Shown here one piece after another: positions 33,413 to 42,267 of a DNA stretch of 64,000 bases. Under the pieces are notes generated by a model. It was not told the DNA's origin, made no database searches, and saw nothing but the letters and a program-made list of their open reading frames with translations. The position numbers and the translations under genes were made by a program. The number at the start of each line of letters is the position of its first letter. The first letter of the stretch is position 1. Source of the DNA: Peptoclostridium acidaminophilum DSM 3953 (GTDB taxonomy: Bacteria; Bacillota; Clostridia; Peptostreptococcales; Peptostreptococcaceae); assembly GCF_000597865.1 (NCBI RefSeq), contig NZ_CP007452.1, forward strand, positions 186,001 to 250,000, read 5' to 3'.

Positions 33413-33699
33413 GAACAATACCTTCTTTGTCTTAAAATATTATGACTCATAAGCTGGAATGTTACTATAATATGATACTCCAAAACAGGAATAAATTCAG
33501 CATTCAAGAGGCATAAAATTTTTGAAGAAGGGCAGCATATCATTTTTATTCCGAATAACGTGTATATTGTTATTGGGCATTGCTAAAAAGTCTGGTAGAA
33601 TATTAAGTATACATAGATAAAATGCACAGGGGTTCGATTGAGATTTAATATCCGTTATACACAAATATACACAAAAATAGTTTTGGGATGTGATTCGGG
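33413..33699. other. Intergenic region between divergent dmt and phosphatase genes
   Basis: An AT-rich gap of 287 bp. A possible plus-strand promoter is TTGGGC (33573-33578), 17 bp, TAGAAT (33596-33601); the -35 is weak. I saw no RNA structure or small gene that I would defend. Confidence 0.35.
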
Positions 33700-35064
33700 T
33701 TGAACGAGCAGTATTCACAATTCCTTTTAGAGGAGAACAAATATCTAAAAGGTGCCGTAGAAAAACTCCATATGGAAAACGATACTGTTCTGCTTCTCAT
33801 AGAGTTCTTGGAGCTGCTGCTTAAGACTAAAGGTATAGAGAAGGTTACAAGACTTGTAATAAAGCACCTTTCGGAACTTCTCGGAGCAAAGAGAACAATG
33901 CTCATAAGGAAGGAATCGATGGAGGGGCTTTATGCGCGATACATCTATGAACACGGCGAGACAAAAAAGATAAACCTCATGCGCACAGAGCTTGGAAAGG
34001 ACTATTTTTTCTTATATGTGGAGAAGGTTTATGTAATAAAAGAGACTCCATCCAGCATTGTCATGCCTATAAAGTATATAGGGGAAAATATAGCCGGCAT
34101 GAGATTCGAGTTCGACAGCCTTGATGAGCTAGAGCCTCACAAGATAGAGATACTCAAACGCTACGGCCCAATATGCGGGCTCGTAATGAAAAACCAGATA
34201 CTCCTTGAAGAAGTCATGAGCGAAAAACAGGTCATACTTGAAAAGAATTCCATAATAAATGAAGAGAAAAAGATAATACTCGAGCAGAACAAAAAGAGCA
34301 GAAGAGAGCTCAAGCTTGCTCAAAAGATACAAAAGAAAATTCTGCCATCAGGCTATATAAACTTCGGTGATTACACGTTCTACAGGAACTACAAGCCATC
34401 ATACTATCTGGGCGGCGACTTCTATGATGTCATAGAATGCAACAACGAAAACAGCATAGTGTTCTACATGGCGGATATATCAGGACACGGCGTAGGAGCT
34501 TCGCTGCTGACGGTGTTTCTCAAGCAGACACTCAAAGGACTTGTGAAGTACTACGAGAAAAAAGGGGAGAAGCTCGTGCCGTCCAAGGTGCTCAAAAAGC
34601 TTCAGAAGAGATTTCTCGACATTGAGATGGACGAGGAGATGTATATAGGCATATTCATAGGTGTAATTGACGTTGAAAACAACACACTGGCAATATCAAA
34701 CGCCGGACATAATGTGCCGCCTATACATATCAAGAGCTTCGAAAGAAATGCCGGCACATATGAAATATCGGGACTGCCCATAAACGGCCTGGGCCTTGAC
34801 CTGTTTGATTTCGACTACGAGGACAGGGAAATCCACCTTGAAAGAGGAGACAGTTTCATACTCCTTACAGACGGAGCCGTCGAGGAGAGGAATGCCCACG
34901 GCGAGGAAATGGGAATCGAAAGGCTCAAGTCTATGTTCGTAAGGAATAAGGATATTAGCCTTGAGGAGCAGTTCAAGATAATGCTGCTTGAAGTGTCAAG
35001 ACATAGCAAGAAGAGCAGATTCGGAGACGACATTGCATTTCTTGCAATCCACAGAGAATATTAA
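33700..35064 (+). CDS. GAF-like sensor with PP2C (SpoIIE/RsbU) phosphatase domain
   Basis: A 454-residue soluble protein. Residues 1-25 form a short coiled coil, about 30-170 look like a GAF-type sensor (LLLIEFLELLLKTKGIEKVTR, IVMPIKYIGENIAGM), 175-215 a coiled-coil linker (ILEKNSIINEEKKIILEQNK), and 220-454 the PP2C-type phosphatase: QKIQKKILPSG, the metal-binding YLGGDFYDVIE and FYMADISGHGVGA, NAGHNVPP, LLTDGAVEERN and FGDDIAFLAI. Such enzymes dephosphorylate anti-anti-sigma or other STAS proteins; no such partner is next to it. TTG 33700 follows GGGATGTGAT. A terminator follows. Confidence 0.87.
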   Translation: MNEQYSQFLLEENKYLKGAVEKLHMENDTVLLLIEFLELLLKTKGIEKVTRLVIKHLSELLGAKRTMLIRKESMEGLYARYIYEHGETKKINLMRTELGKDYFFLYVEKVYVIKETPSSIVMPIKYIGENIAGMRFEFDSLDELEPHKIEILKRYGPICGLVMKNQILLEEVMSEKQVILEKNSIINEEKKIILEQNKKSRRELKLAQKIQKKILPSGYINFGDYTFYRNYKPSYYLGGDFYDVIECNNENSIVFYMADISGHGVGASLLTVFLKQTLKGLVKYYEKKGEKLVPSKVLKKLQKRFLDIEMDEEMYIGIFIGVIDVENNTLAISNAGHNVPPIHIKSFERNAGTYEISGLPINGLGLDLFDFDYEDREIHLERGDSFILLTDGAVEERNAHGEEMGIERLKSMFVRNKDISLEEQFKIMLLEVSRHSKKSRFGDDIAFLAIHREY

Positions 35065-35070
35065 CGTATA

Positions 35071-35100
35071 GGCCCTGCAGGCAAAACCGCAGGGCTTTTA
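35071..35100 (+). terminator. Terminator after the PP2C phosphatase gene
   Basis: GCCCTGC (35072-35078) pairs with GCAGGGC (35088-35094), followed by TTTTA. Confidence 0.75.
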
Positions 35101-35129
35101 AAATTTGCAGGCAAAAAATGCTTTTGCGC

Positions 35130-35158
35130 TTTACTTTAATAAAGCAAGAAAGTATAAT
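35130..35158 (+). promoter_or_regulatory. Promoter of the amino acid ABC operon
   Basis: TTTACT (35130-35135), 17 bp, TATAAT (35153-35158), about 60 bp upstream of the binding-protein gene. Confidence 0.55.
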
Positions 35159-35219
35159 AGATATCGGGGCAGACAAGCTGAACCTATAAAAAATAAATAA
35201 AACAAGGAGGAACAACAGC

Positions 35220-36032
35220 ATGAAAAAGAAATTATCTATTTTACTAGCACTTATAATTGCAATCACAGGAGTGGTTTTCACTGGTTGCGGCAAAACTCAG
35301 GAGACAGAGGACAAGTCGCTTGAGGCTATAAAGGAAAAAGGAGAAATAATAGTTGGCCTTGACGACAGCTTCCCTCCAATGGGTTTTAGGGACCAGGCCG
35401 GAGAAATAGTGGGCTTTGACATAGACCTTGCCAAGGAAGCAGGCAAGAGAATGGGCGTAAACGTGGTTTTCAAGCCTGTAGACTGGGACGGAGTAATACT
35501 GAGCCTTAAAAACGGAGAGATAGACGCAATATGGAACGGACTGACAATAACTGACGAGAGAAAAGAGCAAATAGGCTTTACAAATCCATACCTAAGCAAC
35601 AGCCAGATAATAATAGTTCAAGCCGGGTCAGAATACAAAGCGAAGGCTGATTTTGAAGGCAAGGTTGTGGGCATACAGCTTGGCAGCACAGCCCAGGCAG
35701 CGCTTGACAGCAATGCAGATTTTGCAGGAAAGCTAAAGGAAGTCAAGAAGTATTCTAACAACGTAGAGGCGCTGCTTGATCTCAAGGCTGGAAGGGTTGA
35801 CGCAGTTGTAATGGACGCAGTTGTAGGAAGATACTATATATCATCAAATAACGCTGCAGACACTTACAGGGTGCTGGATGAAGACCTTGGAAAGGAATCA
35901 TACGGCGTTGGAGTAAGACAGGAAGACAAGGCGTTCCTTGCCGAGCTTGACAAGGTGCTTAGTGAAATGAAGGAAGATGGAACTGCGGCAGAGATATCTA
36001 AAAAATGGTTCGGGGAAGACATAGTAAAGTAG
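35220..36032 (+). CDS. Polar amino acid ABC transporter, substrate-binding lipoprotein
   Basis: A 270-residue family 3 solute-binding protein. The signal peptide MKKKLSILLALIIAITGVVF ends in lipobox FTGC with Cys23 as the lipid anchor. The mature part has IIVGLDDSFPPMGFRDQAGEIVGFDIDLAKE and WNGLTITDERKEQIGFTNPY, typical of the GlnH/FliY group. It captures an amino acid outside the membrane for the permease and ATPase that follow. AAGGAGG precedes ATG 35220. A hairpin between it and the permease gene would let it be made in excess. Confidence 0.92.
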   Translation: MKKKLSILLALIIAITGVVFTGCGKTQETEDKSLEAIKEKGEIIVGLDDSFPPMGFRDQAGEIVGFDIDLAKEAGKRMGVNVVFKPVDWDGVILSLKNGEIDAIWNGLTITDERKEQIGFTNPYLSNSQIIIVQAGSEYKAKADFEGKVVGIQLGSTAQAALDSNADFAGKLKEVKKYSNNVEALLDLKAGRVDAVVMDAVVGRYYISSNNAADTYRVLDEDLGKESYGVGVRQEDKAFLAELDKVLSEMKEDGTAAEISKKWFGEDIVK

Positions 36033-36042
36033 ATATCATATA

Positions 36043-36077
36043 AAAGGCAGGCAATGTCATAGGCATAGCCTGCCTTT
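36043..36077 (+). terminator. Hairpin between binding-protein and permease genes (partial terminator)
   Basis: AAAGGCAGGC (36043-36052) pairs perfectly with GCCTGCCTTT (36068-36077) but is followed only by a mixed CAAATTTT. It fits a leaky terminator that lowers permease and ATPase levels relative to the binding protein. Confidence 0.6.
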
Positions 36078-36166
36078 CAAATTTTCGGTTAGTAAATAGC
36101 ATGCATTTGTGGTAAGATTTAATGTGGTAAAGCGATAATGCACAATAAGTTTTTCGGAGGACTAAT

Positions 36167-36805
36167 ATGGAATACATAATTAATACCACACTTTACATTC
36201 TCAAGGGGACGGTAGTCAGCCTCAAAATCTATGCAGTAACAGCCATATTCAGCGTGCCGCTTGCGATATTTTTCGCTCTGGGAAAGGTGTCAAAGCACAA
36301 GACACTCAAAATGGCGCTGGAGGCATACACATGGGTTTTCAGAGGAACACCGCTGCTCCTGCAGCTGTTTTTTGCATACTACGGACTGCCAATACTCGGA
36401 ATCACCATGACTCCTTTCATGGCGGCAGCCGTGACATTCATAGTCAACTATGCCGCATATATGACGGAGATATTCAGGGCAGGCATAGAGTCGATAGACA
36501 AGGGTCAGTATGAAGCCGCACATTCGCTGGGAATGAACTATGTCCAGACGATGAGAAGGATAGTCATACCGCAGGCTATAAGAAGGGTGCTTCCGCCCAC
36601 ATGCAATGAGGCCATAACTCTTGTAAAGGACACTGCGCTTGTTGCAGCAATAGGCATGGCGGACCTGTTGAGATCCGCAAAAGAAGTGCTTACAAGAGAC
36701 TTTACGATAATACCTTTTGTTATTGCCGCTTTGTTTTACCTTGCCATGAGCTGGGTCATAGTTTTCATATTCAAGAAGATAGAACAAAGATATTCTGTGT
36801 ACTAG
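36167..36805 (+). CDS. Polar amino acid ABC transporter, permease
   Basis: A 212-residue HisMQ-type permease with about five helices. The N-terminal GTVVSLKIYAVTAIFSVPLA and FRGTPLLLQLFFAYYGLP are family motifs. The coupling loop with EAA motif is EAAHSLGMNYVQTMRRIVIPQA, followed by PTCNEAITLVKDTAL. As the only permease in the set it should act as a homodimer. ATG 36167 follows CGGAGGA. Fifteen nt separate it from the ATPase gene. Confidence 0.93.
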   Translation: MEYIINTTLYILKGTVVSLKIYAVTAIFSVPLAIFFALGKVSKHKTLKMALEAYTWVFRGTPLLLQLFFAYYGLPILGITMTPFMAAAVTFIVNYAAYMTEIFRAGIESIDKGQYEAAHSLGMNYVQTMRRIVIPQAIRRVLPPTCNEAITLVKDTALVAAIGMADLLRSAKEVLTRDFTIIPFVIAALFYLAMSWVIVFIFKKIEQRYSVY

Positions 36806-36820
36806 ACGGGAGGCAAAGTC

Positions 36821-37531
36821 ATGATAGACGCTATAGACATAGTAAAAAAATTTGACGATTTCACAGTGCTTGACGGGGTGAGCCTCAATGTGAAAAAGGG
36901 TGAGATAATATCGGTGATAGGTCCTTCCGGTTCCGGAAAGAGCACGCTGCTTAGGTGTCTCAACAAGATAGAGGAGATAGACGAAGGTGTCATAAGGATA
37001 GACGGCGAGCAGCTGAGCAGGCACAACTGCAGCAAGCTGGGGATGGTCTTCCAGAATTTCAACCTGTTTCCGCATATGAGCGCTATTGAAAATGTTATGG
37101 AAGCACCGGTAATAGTCAAAAAGATGGGGAAAAAAGAGGCCCGCGAGCTGGCTGGAAGGATGCTTTCCGACGTAGGGCTTCAGGACAAGGCGGATTCATA
37201 TCCGGGACAGCTTTCCGGCGGACAAAAGCAAAGGGTTGCAATAGCCAGGGCGCTGGCAATGAAGCCTGAGATAATACTCTTTGACGAGCCTACCTCCGCT
37301 CTCGATCCTGAGCTTGTTGGAGAGGTGCTTGGAGTAATAAAGAAGCTGGCAGCCGAGCACATGACGATGGTTATAGTAACGCACGAGATGGCTTTCGCCA
37401 GGGAAATTTCAGACAGGGTAATATTCATGGACAAGGGCAAAATCGTAGAAGAGGGCACTCCGAAGGAGATATTTGAAGATCCGGAGCATCCTAGAGTTCA
37501 AGCCTTCCTAAAAAGGATGATGCAGGAATAG
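36821..37531 (+). CDS. Polar amino acid ABC transporter, ATP-binding protein
   Basis: A 236-residue ATPase of the GlnQ/HisP group: Walker [14 protein letters not shown]-loop [14 protein letters not shown], signature [16 protein letters not shown], Walker [16 protein letters not shown]-loop [11 protein letters not shown]. It powers the permease before it. GGGAGG precedes ATG 36821. The group mostly imports glutamine, cystine, arginine or similar; for an amino-acid fermenter this is a plausible substrate route. Confidence 0.94.
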   Translation: MIDAIDIVKKFDDFTVLDGVSLNVKKGEIISVIGPSGSGKSTLLRCLNKIEEIDEGVIRIDGEQLSRHNCSKLGMVFQNFNLFPHMSAIENVMEAPVIVKKMGKKEARELAGRMLSDVGLQDKADSYPGQLSGGQKQRVAIARALAMKPEIILFDEPTSALDPELVGEVLGVIKKLAAEHMTMVIVTHEMAFAREISDRVIFMDKGKIVEEGTPKEIFEDPEHPRVQAFLKRMMQE

Positions 37532-37551
37532 AGGATTAATAAAAGCATAGT

Positions 37552-37583
37552 AAAAGCGGTCTGGAATTGTTCGATTTTCCTGA
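37552..37583. terminator. Bidirectional terminator between the amino acid ABC operon and HD-GYP gene
   Basis: AAAAGCGGTC pairs with GACCGCTTTT (inner TGGA/TCCT also pairs) around 37552-37583, with T on one side and A on the other, serving both converging units. Confidence 0.85.
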
Positions 37584-37590
37584 CCGCTTT

Positions 37591-38694
37591 TTATTTTGGG
37601 AGTATGTCGTCAATGTGAATCGTATTTGATTTTTGAAGGTCTATAAAATCAGAGCCAACGAGTATGAGCGGCCTTGATATGTCGCCTGGATTCATCTTTA
37701 CTATCTTCGCGCGCTCTCCTGTGTTCAAAAGCACTATTGCGCCTTCGTAAAAGCTGGATATATTCCTTACAAAATTAAGCGTGCATTTGACGTCGAGCTT
37801 TTCGTAAGACTCCTTTTGGAATATTTCAAGCACGTTAAGTGGGGAGGTTCTCTTGTGGTATACTCTCTTGGATGTAAGAGCATCGAATATGTCGGCTATT
37901 GCTATGATCTTTGCAAATGGATGTATCTGGTAGCCGCTTAAGCCGAGGGGATAGCCGGAGCCATCCTCCTTCTCGTGGTGCATAAGTACGCCGAGGCTGA
38001 CGCTTTCGCTCATATAGTTGATTTTTTTAATCATACGGTAGCCTATCTCGGAGTGCTTTTTTACAAGATTGAACTCCCAGGCAGAAAGTTTTGAGGGTTT
38101 ATCAAGTATATGGCTGTCTATTCGCGTCTTTCCTATGTCGTGCAGCATGGCCGTTCGGGTTAGTATCTTGAGCGTTGCATTGTCGTAACCCAGCCATTTG
38201 CCAAGCATGCAGCTGAGTGCTGCAACGTTTATGGAATGCTTGTAGAGGGTGTCCTTGTGTTCGCGTATTTTCATGATATAACTTATCAGCTCACCCGTAT
38301 TGAGTGAGGTTTCTATTATGAGCTCTGTTATCCTGTTGAGATGAATTACATTTATTAGTTTTTCGGAGTCGGCTGTAAAAATCTTGCTCTTCAGCTGCTC
38401 GGAAGCCAGATCAACAAGCTTTTCAATGCGTTTTTCAGCGCTTGAGGGCCTGTTCATGGCAGTGCTCTGCATGCGATTGCCTAAATTTCCCCGGGTGTGG
38501 TCAGGCTTGTATATGAAGACTGAATCTGTATCTAAAGTGATTTGAAGCTTTTGGATTATAGCTTCAGACATTACCGTTCCCGGAGCAAGAATGCGAACGC
38601 CGCGATTGTCGGTTATCTCCTGGGCCAGAACCATTCCCTCGTGGAGGTCGTCCGTGCTTATTATCAATTTATTGTCGCTTTGAATTAATGACAA
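37591..38694 (-). CDS. HD-GYP domain phosphodiesterase (cyclic-di-GMP type), paralogue 1
   Basis: A 367-residue protein. The N-terminal 130 residues contain a DUF3391-like part (ISTDDLHEGMVLAQEITDNRG) and a helical linker. The HD-GYP domain follows with HSINVAALSCMLGKWLG, catalytic AMLHDIGKTRID, MHHEKEDGSGYPLGL and AIADIFDALTSKR. The C-terminus is a small beta domain with SRPLILVGSDFIDL. HD-GYP enzymes linearise cyclic-di-GMP. The start is TTG 38694, 7 nt after AGGAGGG; a longer frame exists to 38778. The paralogue at 49768-50880 shares the same plan. Confidence 0.88.
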   Translation of the reverse strand: MSLIQSDNKLIISTDDLHEGMVLAQEITDNRGVRILAPGTVMSEAIIQKLQITLDTDSVFIYKPDHTRGNLGNRMQSTAMNRPSSAEKRIEKLVDLASEQLKSKIFTADSEKLINVIHLNRITELIIETSLNTGELISYIMKIREHKDTLYKHSINVAALSCMLGKWLGYDNATLKILTRTAMLHDIGKTRIDSHILDKPSKLSAWEFNLVKKHSEIGYRMIKKINYMSESVSLGVLMHHEKEDGSGYPLGLSGYQIHPFAKIIAIADIFDALTSKRVYHKRTSPLNVLEIFQKESYEKLDVKCTLNFVRNISSFYEGAIVLLNTGERAKIVKMNPGDISRPLILVGSDFIDLQKSNTIHIDDILPK

Positions 38695-38899
38695 AAGACG
38701 TCCCTCCTGAGCAAACATATATTGGTATGTAAATATGATACTATGGACGGTGATAAAATAAAATACATATAGGAACATTTATTCTTCAAATTTCTGAATT
38801 TGGAAACATAATAGGCATGCTAATAGGGTATTAAATACTATAGCAATTTCTACAGCAGAGCTACTCTGCTTAAAAATTTGAATTTGGGAGGTTGGAAAA

Positions 38900-39643
38900 A
38901 TGAAGAAACTAATATACGCAAGCATGCTTATATTTGCATTGGCAATCTCGTTTGCAGGCTGCTCGGACAAGAAGGAGACTGATACTGGCGAGCAGGCAAA
39001 AAAAGAGCAGGCCCAGAAAAGTGAAAAATCGCTCGAGGAGCTCAAGGAAGAGATGAAGCAGCTCGTCTCCAAGCGCAGCTTAGGAGAAGGAATATACTAT
39101 GAATATGCAGTTACAGTGGAAGGCGGAAGCGGCATGCCAGAGTCATCAATGACTATGAATACATGGCAGCAGGGCGAGAATATAAGGACAGAGACGCTCG
39201 ACCAAAGCGGCCAGGTCATGTCAGTCCTCATAAAGGAAGCCGGAGAGGACTACATACTAATGTACAATCCGGCGGAAAACATAGCCATAAGACAGGATAT
39301 AGCATCCTCTGAAAGCATGCAGGACGACTACGACATCAACACCTCAAGCGATGACGTAAACTGGGATGGAGTCGTGGAAATAAAGGACGACGATGTCGAC
39401 GGAAGAAATGCCAAGCTGGTTGTATTAAAGGACGAGAGCACAGGACAAAACATAATAAGCAGAATGTGGATAGACGAGAAGACAGGACTTGTCATAAAGA
39501 GTGAAATAGAAGCTGACGGAAAGGTTATTTCCACAATGAAAATAAAGAATATAAAGGAAGGCAGCTTCGGGGAAGACACATTCAAGCTGCCTGATGATGT
39601 TGAGGTAATGAAAATAGAAGACATGATGCCATCTCAGCCTTAA
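38900..39643 (+). CDS. LolA-like lipoprotein
   Basis: A 247-residue secreted lipoprotein. The signal MKKLIYASMLIFALAISFAG ends in lipobox FAGC (Cys21), followed by a Lys/Glu-rich linker of about 45 residues. The rest resembles the LolA/LppX beta-barrel fold found in clostridial sporulation and carrier lipoproteins: YYEYAVTVEGG, MTMNTWQQGENIRTE, MYNPAENIAIR, RMWIDEKTGLVIKSE, and the closing GEDTFKLPDDVEV. Such proteins may carry lipid, but the role is unknown. GGGAGG precedes ATG 38900. It is divergent from the HD-GYP gene. Confidence 0.75.
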   Translation: MKKLIYASMLIFALAISFAGCSDKKETDTGEQAKKEQAQKSEKSLEELKEEMKQLVSKRSLGEGIYYEYAVTVEGGSGMPESSMTMNTWQQGENIRTETLDQSGQVMSVLIKEAGEDYILMYNPAENIAIRQDIASSESMQDDYDINTSSDDVNWDGVVEIKDDDVDGRNAKLVVLKDESTGQNIISRMWIDEKTGLVIKSEIEADGKVISTMKIKNIKEGSFGEDTFKLPDDVEVMKIEDMMPSQP

Positions 39644-39683
39644 TATTCAAAAGACAAGTCGGATTTGAAATCTTCCTATAATG

Positions 39684-39731
39684 TTGACAGCATGACAATA
39701 AAACATTAAAATAAAATTGTAATTGTTACAA
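39684..39731 (+). promoter_or_regulatory. Promoter with Fur/PerR-like operator
   Basis: TTGACA (39684-39689), 17 bp, TAAAAT (39707-39712) form a near-consensus promoter. Five bases on, TTGTAA-TTG-TTACAA (39717-39731) is a perfect 6-3-6 inverted repeat resembling the PerR box, placed to block transcription. Autoregulation by the next gene product is likely but inferred. Confidence 0.65.
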
Positions 39732-39773
39732 AAGTGTAAATCGATGCTATTACTAAAAAGGAAGATGGATATT

Positions 39774-40199
39774 ATGAAAAGTAAAATGAACATCGACAGT
39801 CTGGGTGAATACCTGAAGGATAACGGGGTCAAGCCATCGTACCAAAGACTCAAGATATTTGAATATCTAGTACAAAACAAGAACCATCCCACGGTCGACA
39901 CGATTCACAGGTCGCTTTTACCGCATATACCGACACTCTCAAAAACTACGGTATACAACACTCTCAGCCTCTTCATCGAAAAAGGCATAACCCAGCTTAT
40001 AACAATAGAGGAGAACGAGGGCAGATATGATGCCGACGTAGAGAGCCACGGGCACTTCAAGTGTTTGGAATGTTCAAATGTATATGATTTCGAATTTGAA
40101 ATCAAAGATAGCGGAGTAAGCGGAATAGAAGGCTTCAAGGTGGACGAGAGGCATTTATACTTTAAAGGCGTCTGCAAAGACTGCCTGAGCAGAAAATAA
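39774..40199 (+). CDS. perR: Fur-family regulator, PerR-like
   Basis: A 141-residue Fur-family protein. The winged helix contains SYQRLKIFEYLVQNKNHPTVDTIH and TLSKTTVYNTLSLFIEKG. The dimerisation half has RYDADVESHGHFKCLECSNVYD and ends VCKDCLSRK, giving two CxxC pairs for structural zinc. The HPT motif in the helix and the adjacent flavodiiron gene favour PerR (peroxide sensing) over Fur. AAGGAAG precedes ATG 39774 by about 10 nt; upstream in-frame ATGs lack a good site. It is followed 18 nt later by fprA, so the two form an operon. Confidence 0.82.
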   Translation: MKSKMNIDSLGEYLKDNGVKPSYQRLKIFEYLVQNKNHPTVDTIHRSLLPHIPTLSKTTVYNTLSLFIEKGITQLITIEENEGRYDADVESHGHFKCLECSNVYDFEFEIKDSGVSGIEGFKVDERHLYFKGVCKDCLSRK

Positions 40200-40217
40200 A
40201 TTTGCGGAGGTGTTCTG

Positions 40218-41378
40218 ATGAAAGCAGTCAACATAAAGGAAGGTATTTACTGGGTAGGGGGCATTGACTGGAATGTGAGAAGCTTTCATGGCTACTCAAC
40301 CCAAAGAGGATCGACATACAATGCATATCTTGTAATAGATGAAAAGATAACGCTCATAGATACTGTCAAGGGTTATCTTGCAGATGAAATGATGAGCAGG
40401 ATATCGAGCATAGTTGATCCTGCGAGAATAGACTATATAGTTTCAAACCACGTTGAGATGGACCATTCGGGCGCCCTTCCTCAAATAATGGAAATCGCAA
40501 AAAACGCCACTATAATCACATGCGCCAGCGGGGAAAAAGGACTTAGGGCGCACTACAAGAAGGACTGGAGCTTCAAGGTTGTAAAATCGGGAGACAATAT
40601 AGAGCTTGGCAAGAGGAGTCTTGAATTCCTGCTTACTCCTATGGTGCACTGGCCTGACAATATGGTGTGCTACATGCCGCAGGAGAAGATACTCTTCTCT
40701 AATGACTCTTTCGGCCAGCACCTTGCATCCTCGGAAAGGTTCGACGACGAATATCCAATAGACATAGTAATGGAAGAAGCCAGAAAGTATTACGCAAACA
40801 TAGTGCTTCCGTACGGAATGCAGGTCCAAAAAGAGCTTGAAGCCGCAAAGGGACTCGATATAGAAATGATTGCGACAAGCCACGGAATAATATGGAGAAG
40901 CCACATCCAGGAAATAATGAGCCTGTATGCAGACTGGGCTTCGAACAGAACCTCTAAAAAGGCTGTTATAGTTTATGATTCCATGTGGAAGTCTACAGAG
41001 ACTATGGCATCAAGCATAAAATCGGCATTCGAGGAAAAGGGATATGTGATAAGGTATATGAATCTGGAGCACAACCACATATCTGATGTTATGACGGAGA
41101 TAATGGATGCAGAGTATATATGCGTGGGTTCGCCTACACTAAACAACAACATGCTTCCTACGGTAGCGGCATTCCTGGCTTATCTGAAGGGACTTGCGCC
41201 AAAAGGCAGAAAAGCTATAGCATTTGGATCCTTCGGCTGGGGAGGCCAAAGCATAGGACTGGTCAAATCAGAGCTGGAGCTCGCGGGCTGCGAAGTCATG
41301 TCGGAAATCAAGCAACAATATGTGCCTTCATCTGAAGAACTGAAAAACATTGAAAAGACGGTTCTGGAAATCATATAA
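40218..41378 (+). CDS. fprA: Flavodiiron protein FprA (A-type flavoprotein)
   Basis: A 386-residue two-domain protein. The N-terminal beta-lactamase-like domain carries the diiron ligands in VSNHVEMDHSG (H-x-E-x-D-H), MVHWPDNM and SNDSFGQH, then ATSHGIIWR. The C-terminal flavodoxin domain (from about 253) binds FMN: VIVYDSMWKSTETMASSI and GSPTLNNNMLPTVAAFL. These enzymes reduce O2 to water or NO to N2O with electrons from rubredoxin. GGAGGTG precedes ATG 40218. The operon with a PerR-like regulator fits oxygen protection of an anaerobe. Confidence 0.94.
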   Translation: MKAVNIKEGIYWVGGIDWNVRSFHGYSTQRGSTYNAYLVIDEKITLIDTVKGYLADEMMSRISSIVDPARIDYIVSNHVEMDHSGALPQIMEIAKNATIITCASGEKGLRAHYKKDWSFKVVKSGDNIELGKRSLEFLLTPMVHWPDNMVCYMPQEKILFSNDSFGQHLASSERFDDEYPIDIVMEEARKYYANIVLPYGMQVQKELEAAKGLDIEMIATSHGIIWRSHIQEIMSLYADWASNRTSKKAVIVYDSMWKSTETMASSIKSAFEEKGYVIRYMNLEHNHISDVMTEIMDAEYICVGSPTLNNNMLPTVAAFLAYLKGLAPKGRKAIAFGSFGWGGQSIGLVKSELELAGCEVMSEIKQQYVPSSEELKNIEKTVLEII

Positions 41379-41419
41379 AAATAGAGCAATAGATATATAT
41401 AGGTAAAGGAATGATAGCC

Positions 41420-42250
41420 GTGAGCAGTATAGTTATTCTAGACGGTGCAGCTTATGTAAGACACAGGATAAAGGAACTTGTCCGGAAATACGGTATAAGG
41501 CTGCATGAGGTTGCGAATTCGAGCGAACTTTTCACAATGCTTCAAAAAAAACAGGATGAAATTTCGCTTATAATAACAGAGCTTGAGCTGGACAAGGAAA
41601 ACGGGCTTGAAATAATAAAACGGGCCAAGTCGAGAGGGTATGAAATTCCTGTGATAGTCCTGACGGCGCAAAACAAGAAGGACACTTTTGTCAAATCAAT
41701 CGAGGCCGGCGCCTCGGACTACATACTCAAGCCATTTGAAGATGATTTTCTTCTAAGCAGGATAATGTCGAACATGAAACTGGAAGATCAAAATGGCAGC
41801 GCTGCCCTGGGAGCCAGAAGGGTGTACATGGATTTCAACAAGTACATTTCTGGAGAGCTCCGAAAGGCGGAGAAGGGTAATTACAGCATATCTCTCATAA
41901 TGAGCGTCATAAATAAAGACAGTGCAGATTCCGGATATGGAATGAAAGCCGAGGACAGGCTGTTTGGAGAGCTCTACAGCAGAATAAACAGTCTGTTTTG
42001 GGACACTGACATATTTATGAGTTTTGGAAACCACAGCTACATAGGCGTACTTCCCTTTTGTACACAGGAAAACACCCGGGTTGTGGATGAAAAAATAAAG
42101 AGTCTCTTTGATGAAATACAAACGACGGATGACAGGTTCAAGGACTATTCCGTCGAAAACACTTTTGTCACATTCCCGACGGAGATATCATCCAGAGAAA
42201 GCCTGTTTCCCATGCTTACAGACAAGCTAAGAGCCGGCGAAGAAATATAA
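41420..42250 (+). CDS. Degenerate receiver plus degenerate GGDEF-like protein
   Basis: A 276-residue protein. Residues 1-118 have the response-regulator receiver fold with Thr82 (VIVLTAQN) and Lys104 (YILKPFED), but the phosphoacceptor position in LIITELELDKENG is Glu54 rather than Asp. Residues 135-276 look like a GGDEF fold in which the signature is GNHSY (203-207) instead of GGDEF, so no cyclase activity is expected. AAAGGA lies 9 nt before GTG 41420; ATG 41411 is too close to it. It may act as a constitutive or partner-binding protein. The domain reading of the second half is inferred from pattern only. Confidence 0.65.
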   Translation: MSSIVILDGAAYVRHRIKELVRKYGIRLHEVANSSELFTMLQKKQDEISLIITELELDKENGLEIIKRAKSRGYEIPVIVLTAQNKKDTFVKSIEAGASDYILKPFEDDFLLSRIMSNMKLEDQNGSAALGARRVYMDFNKYISGELRKAEKGNYSISLIMSVINKDSADSGYGMKAEDRLFGELYSRINSLFWDTDIFMSFGNHSYIGVLPFCTQENTRVVDEKIKSLFDEIQTTDDRFKDYSVENTFVTFPTEISSRESLFPMLTDKLRAGEEI

Positions 42251-42267
42251 GCGGGGTGAATCAGGGT

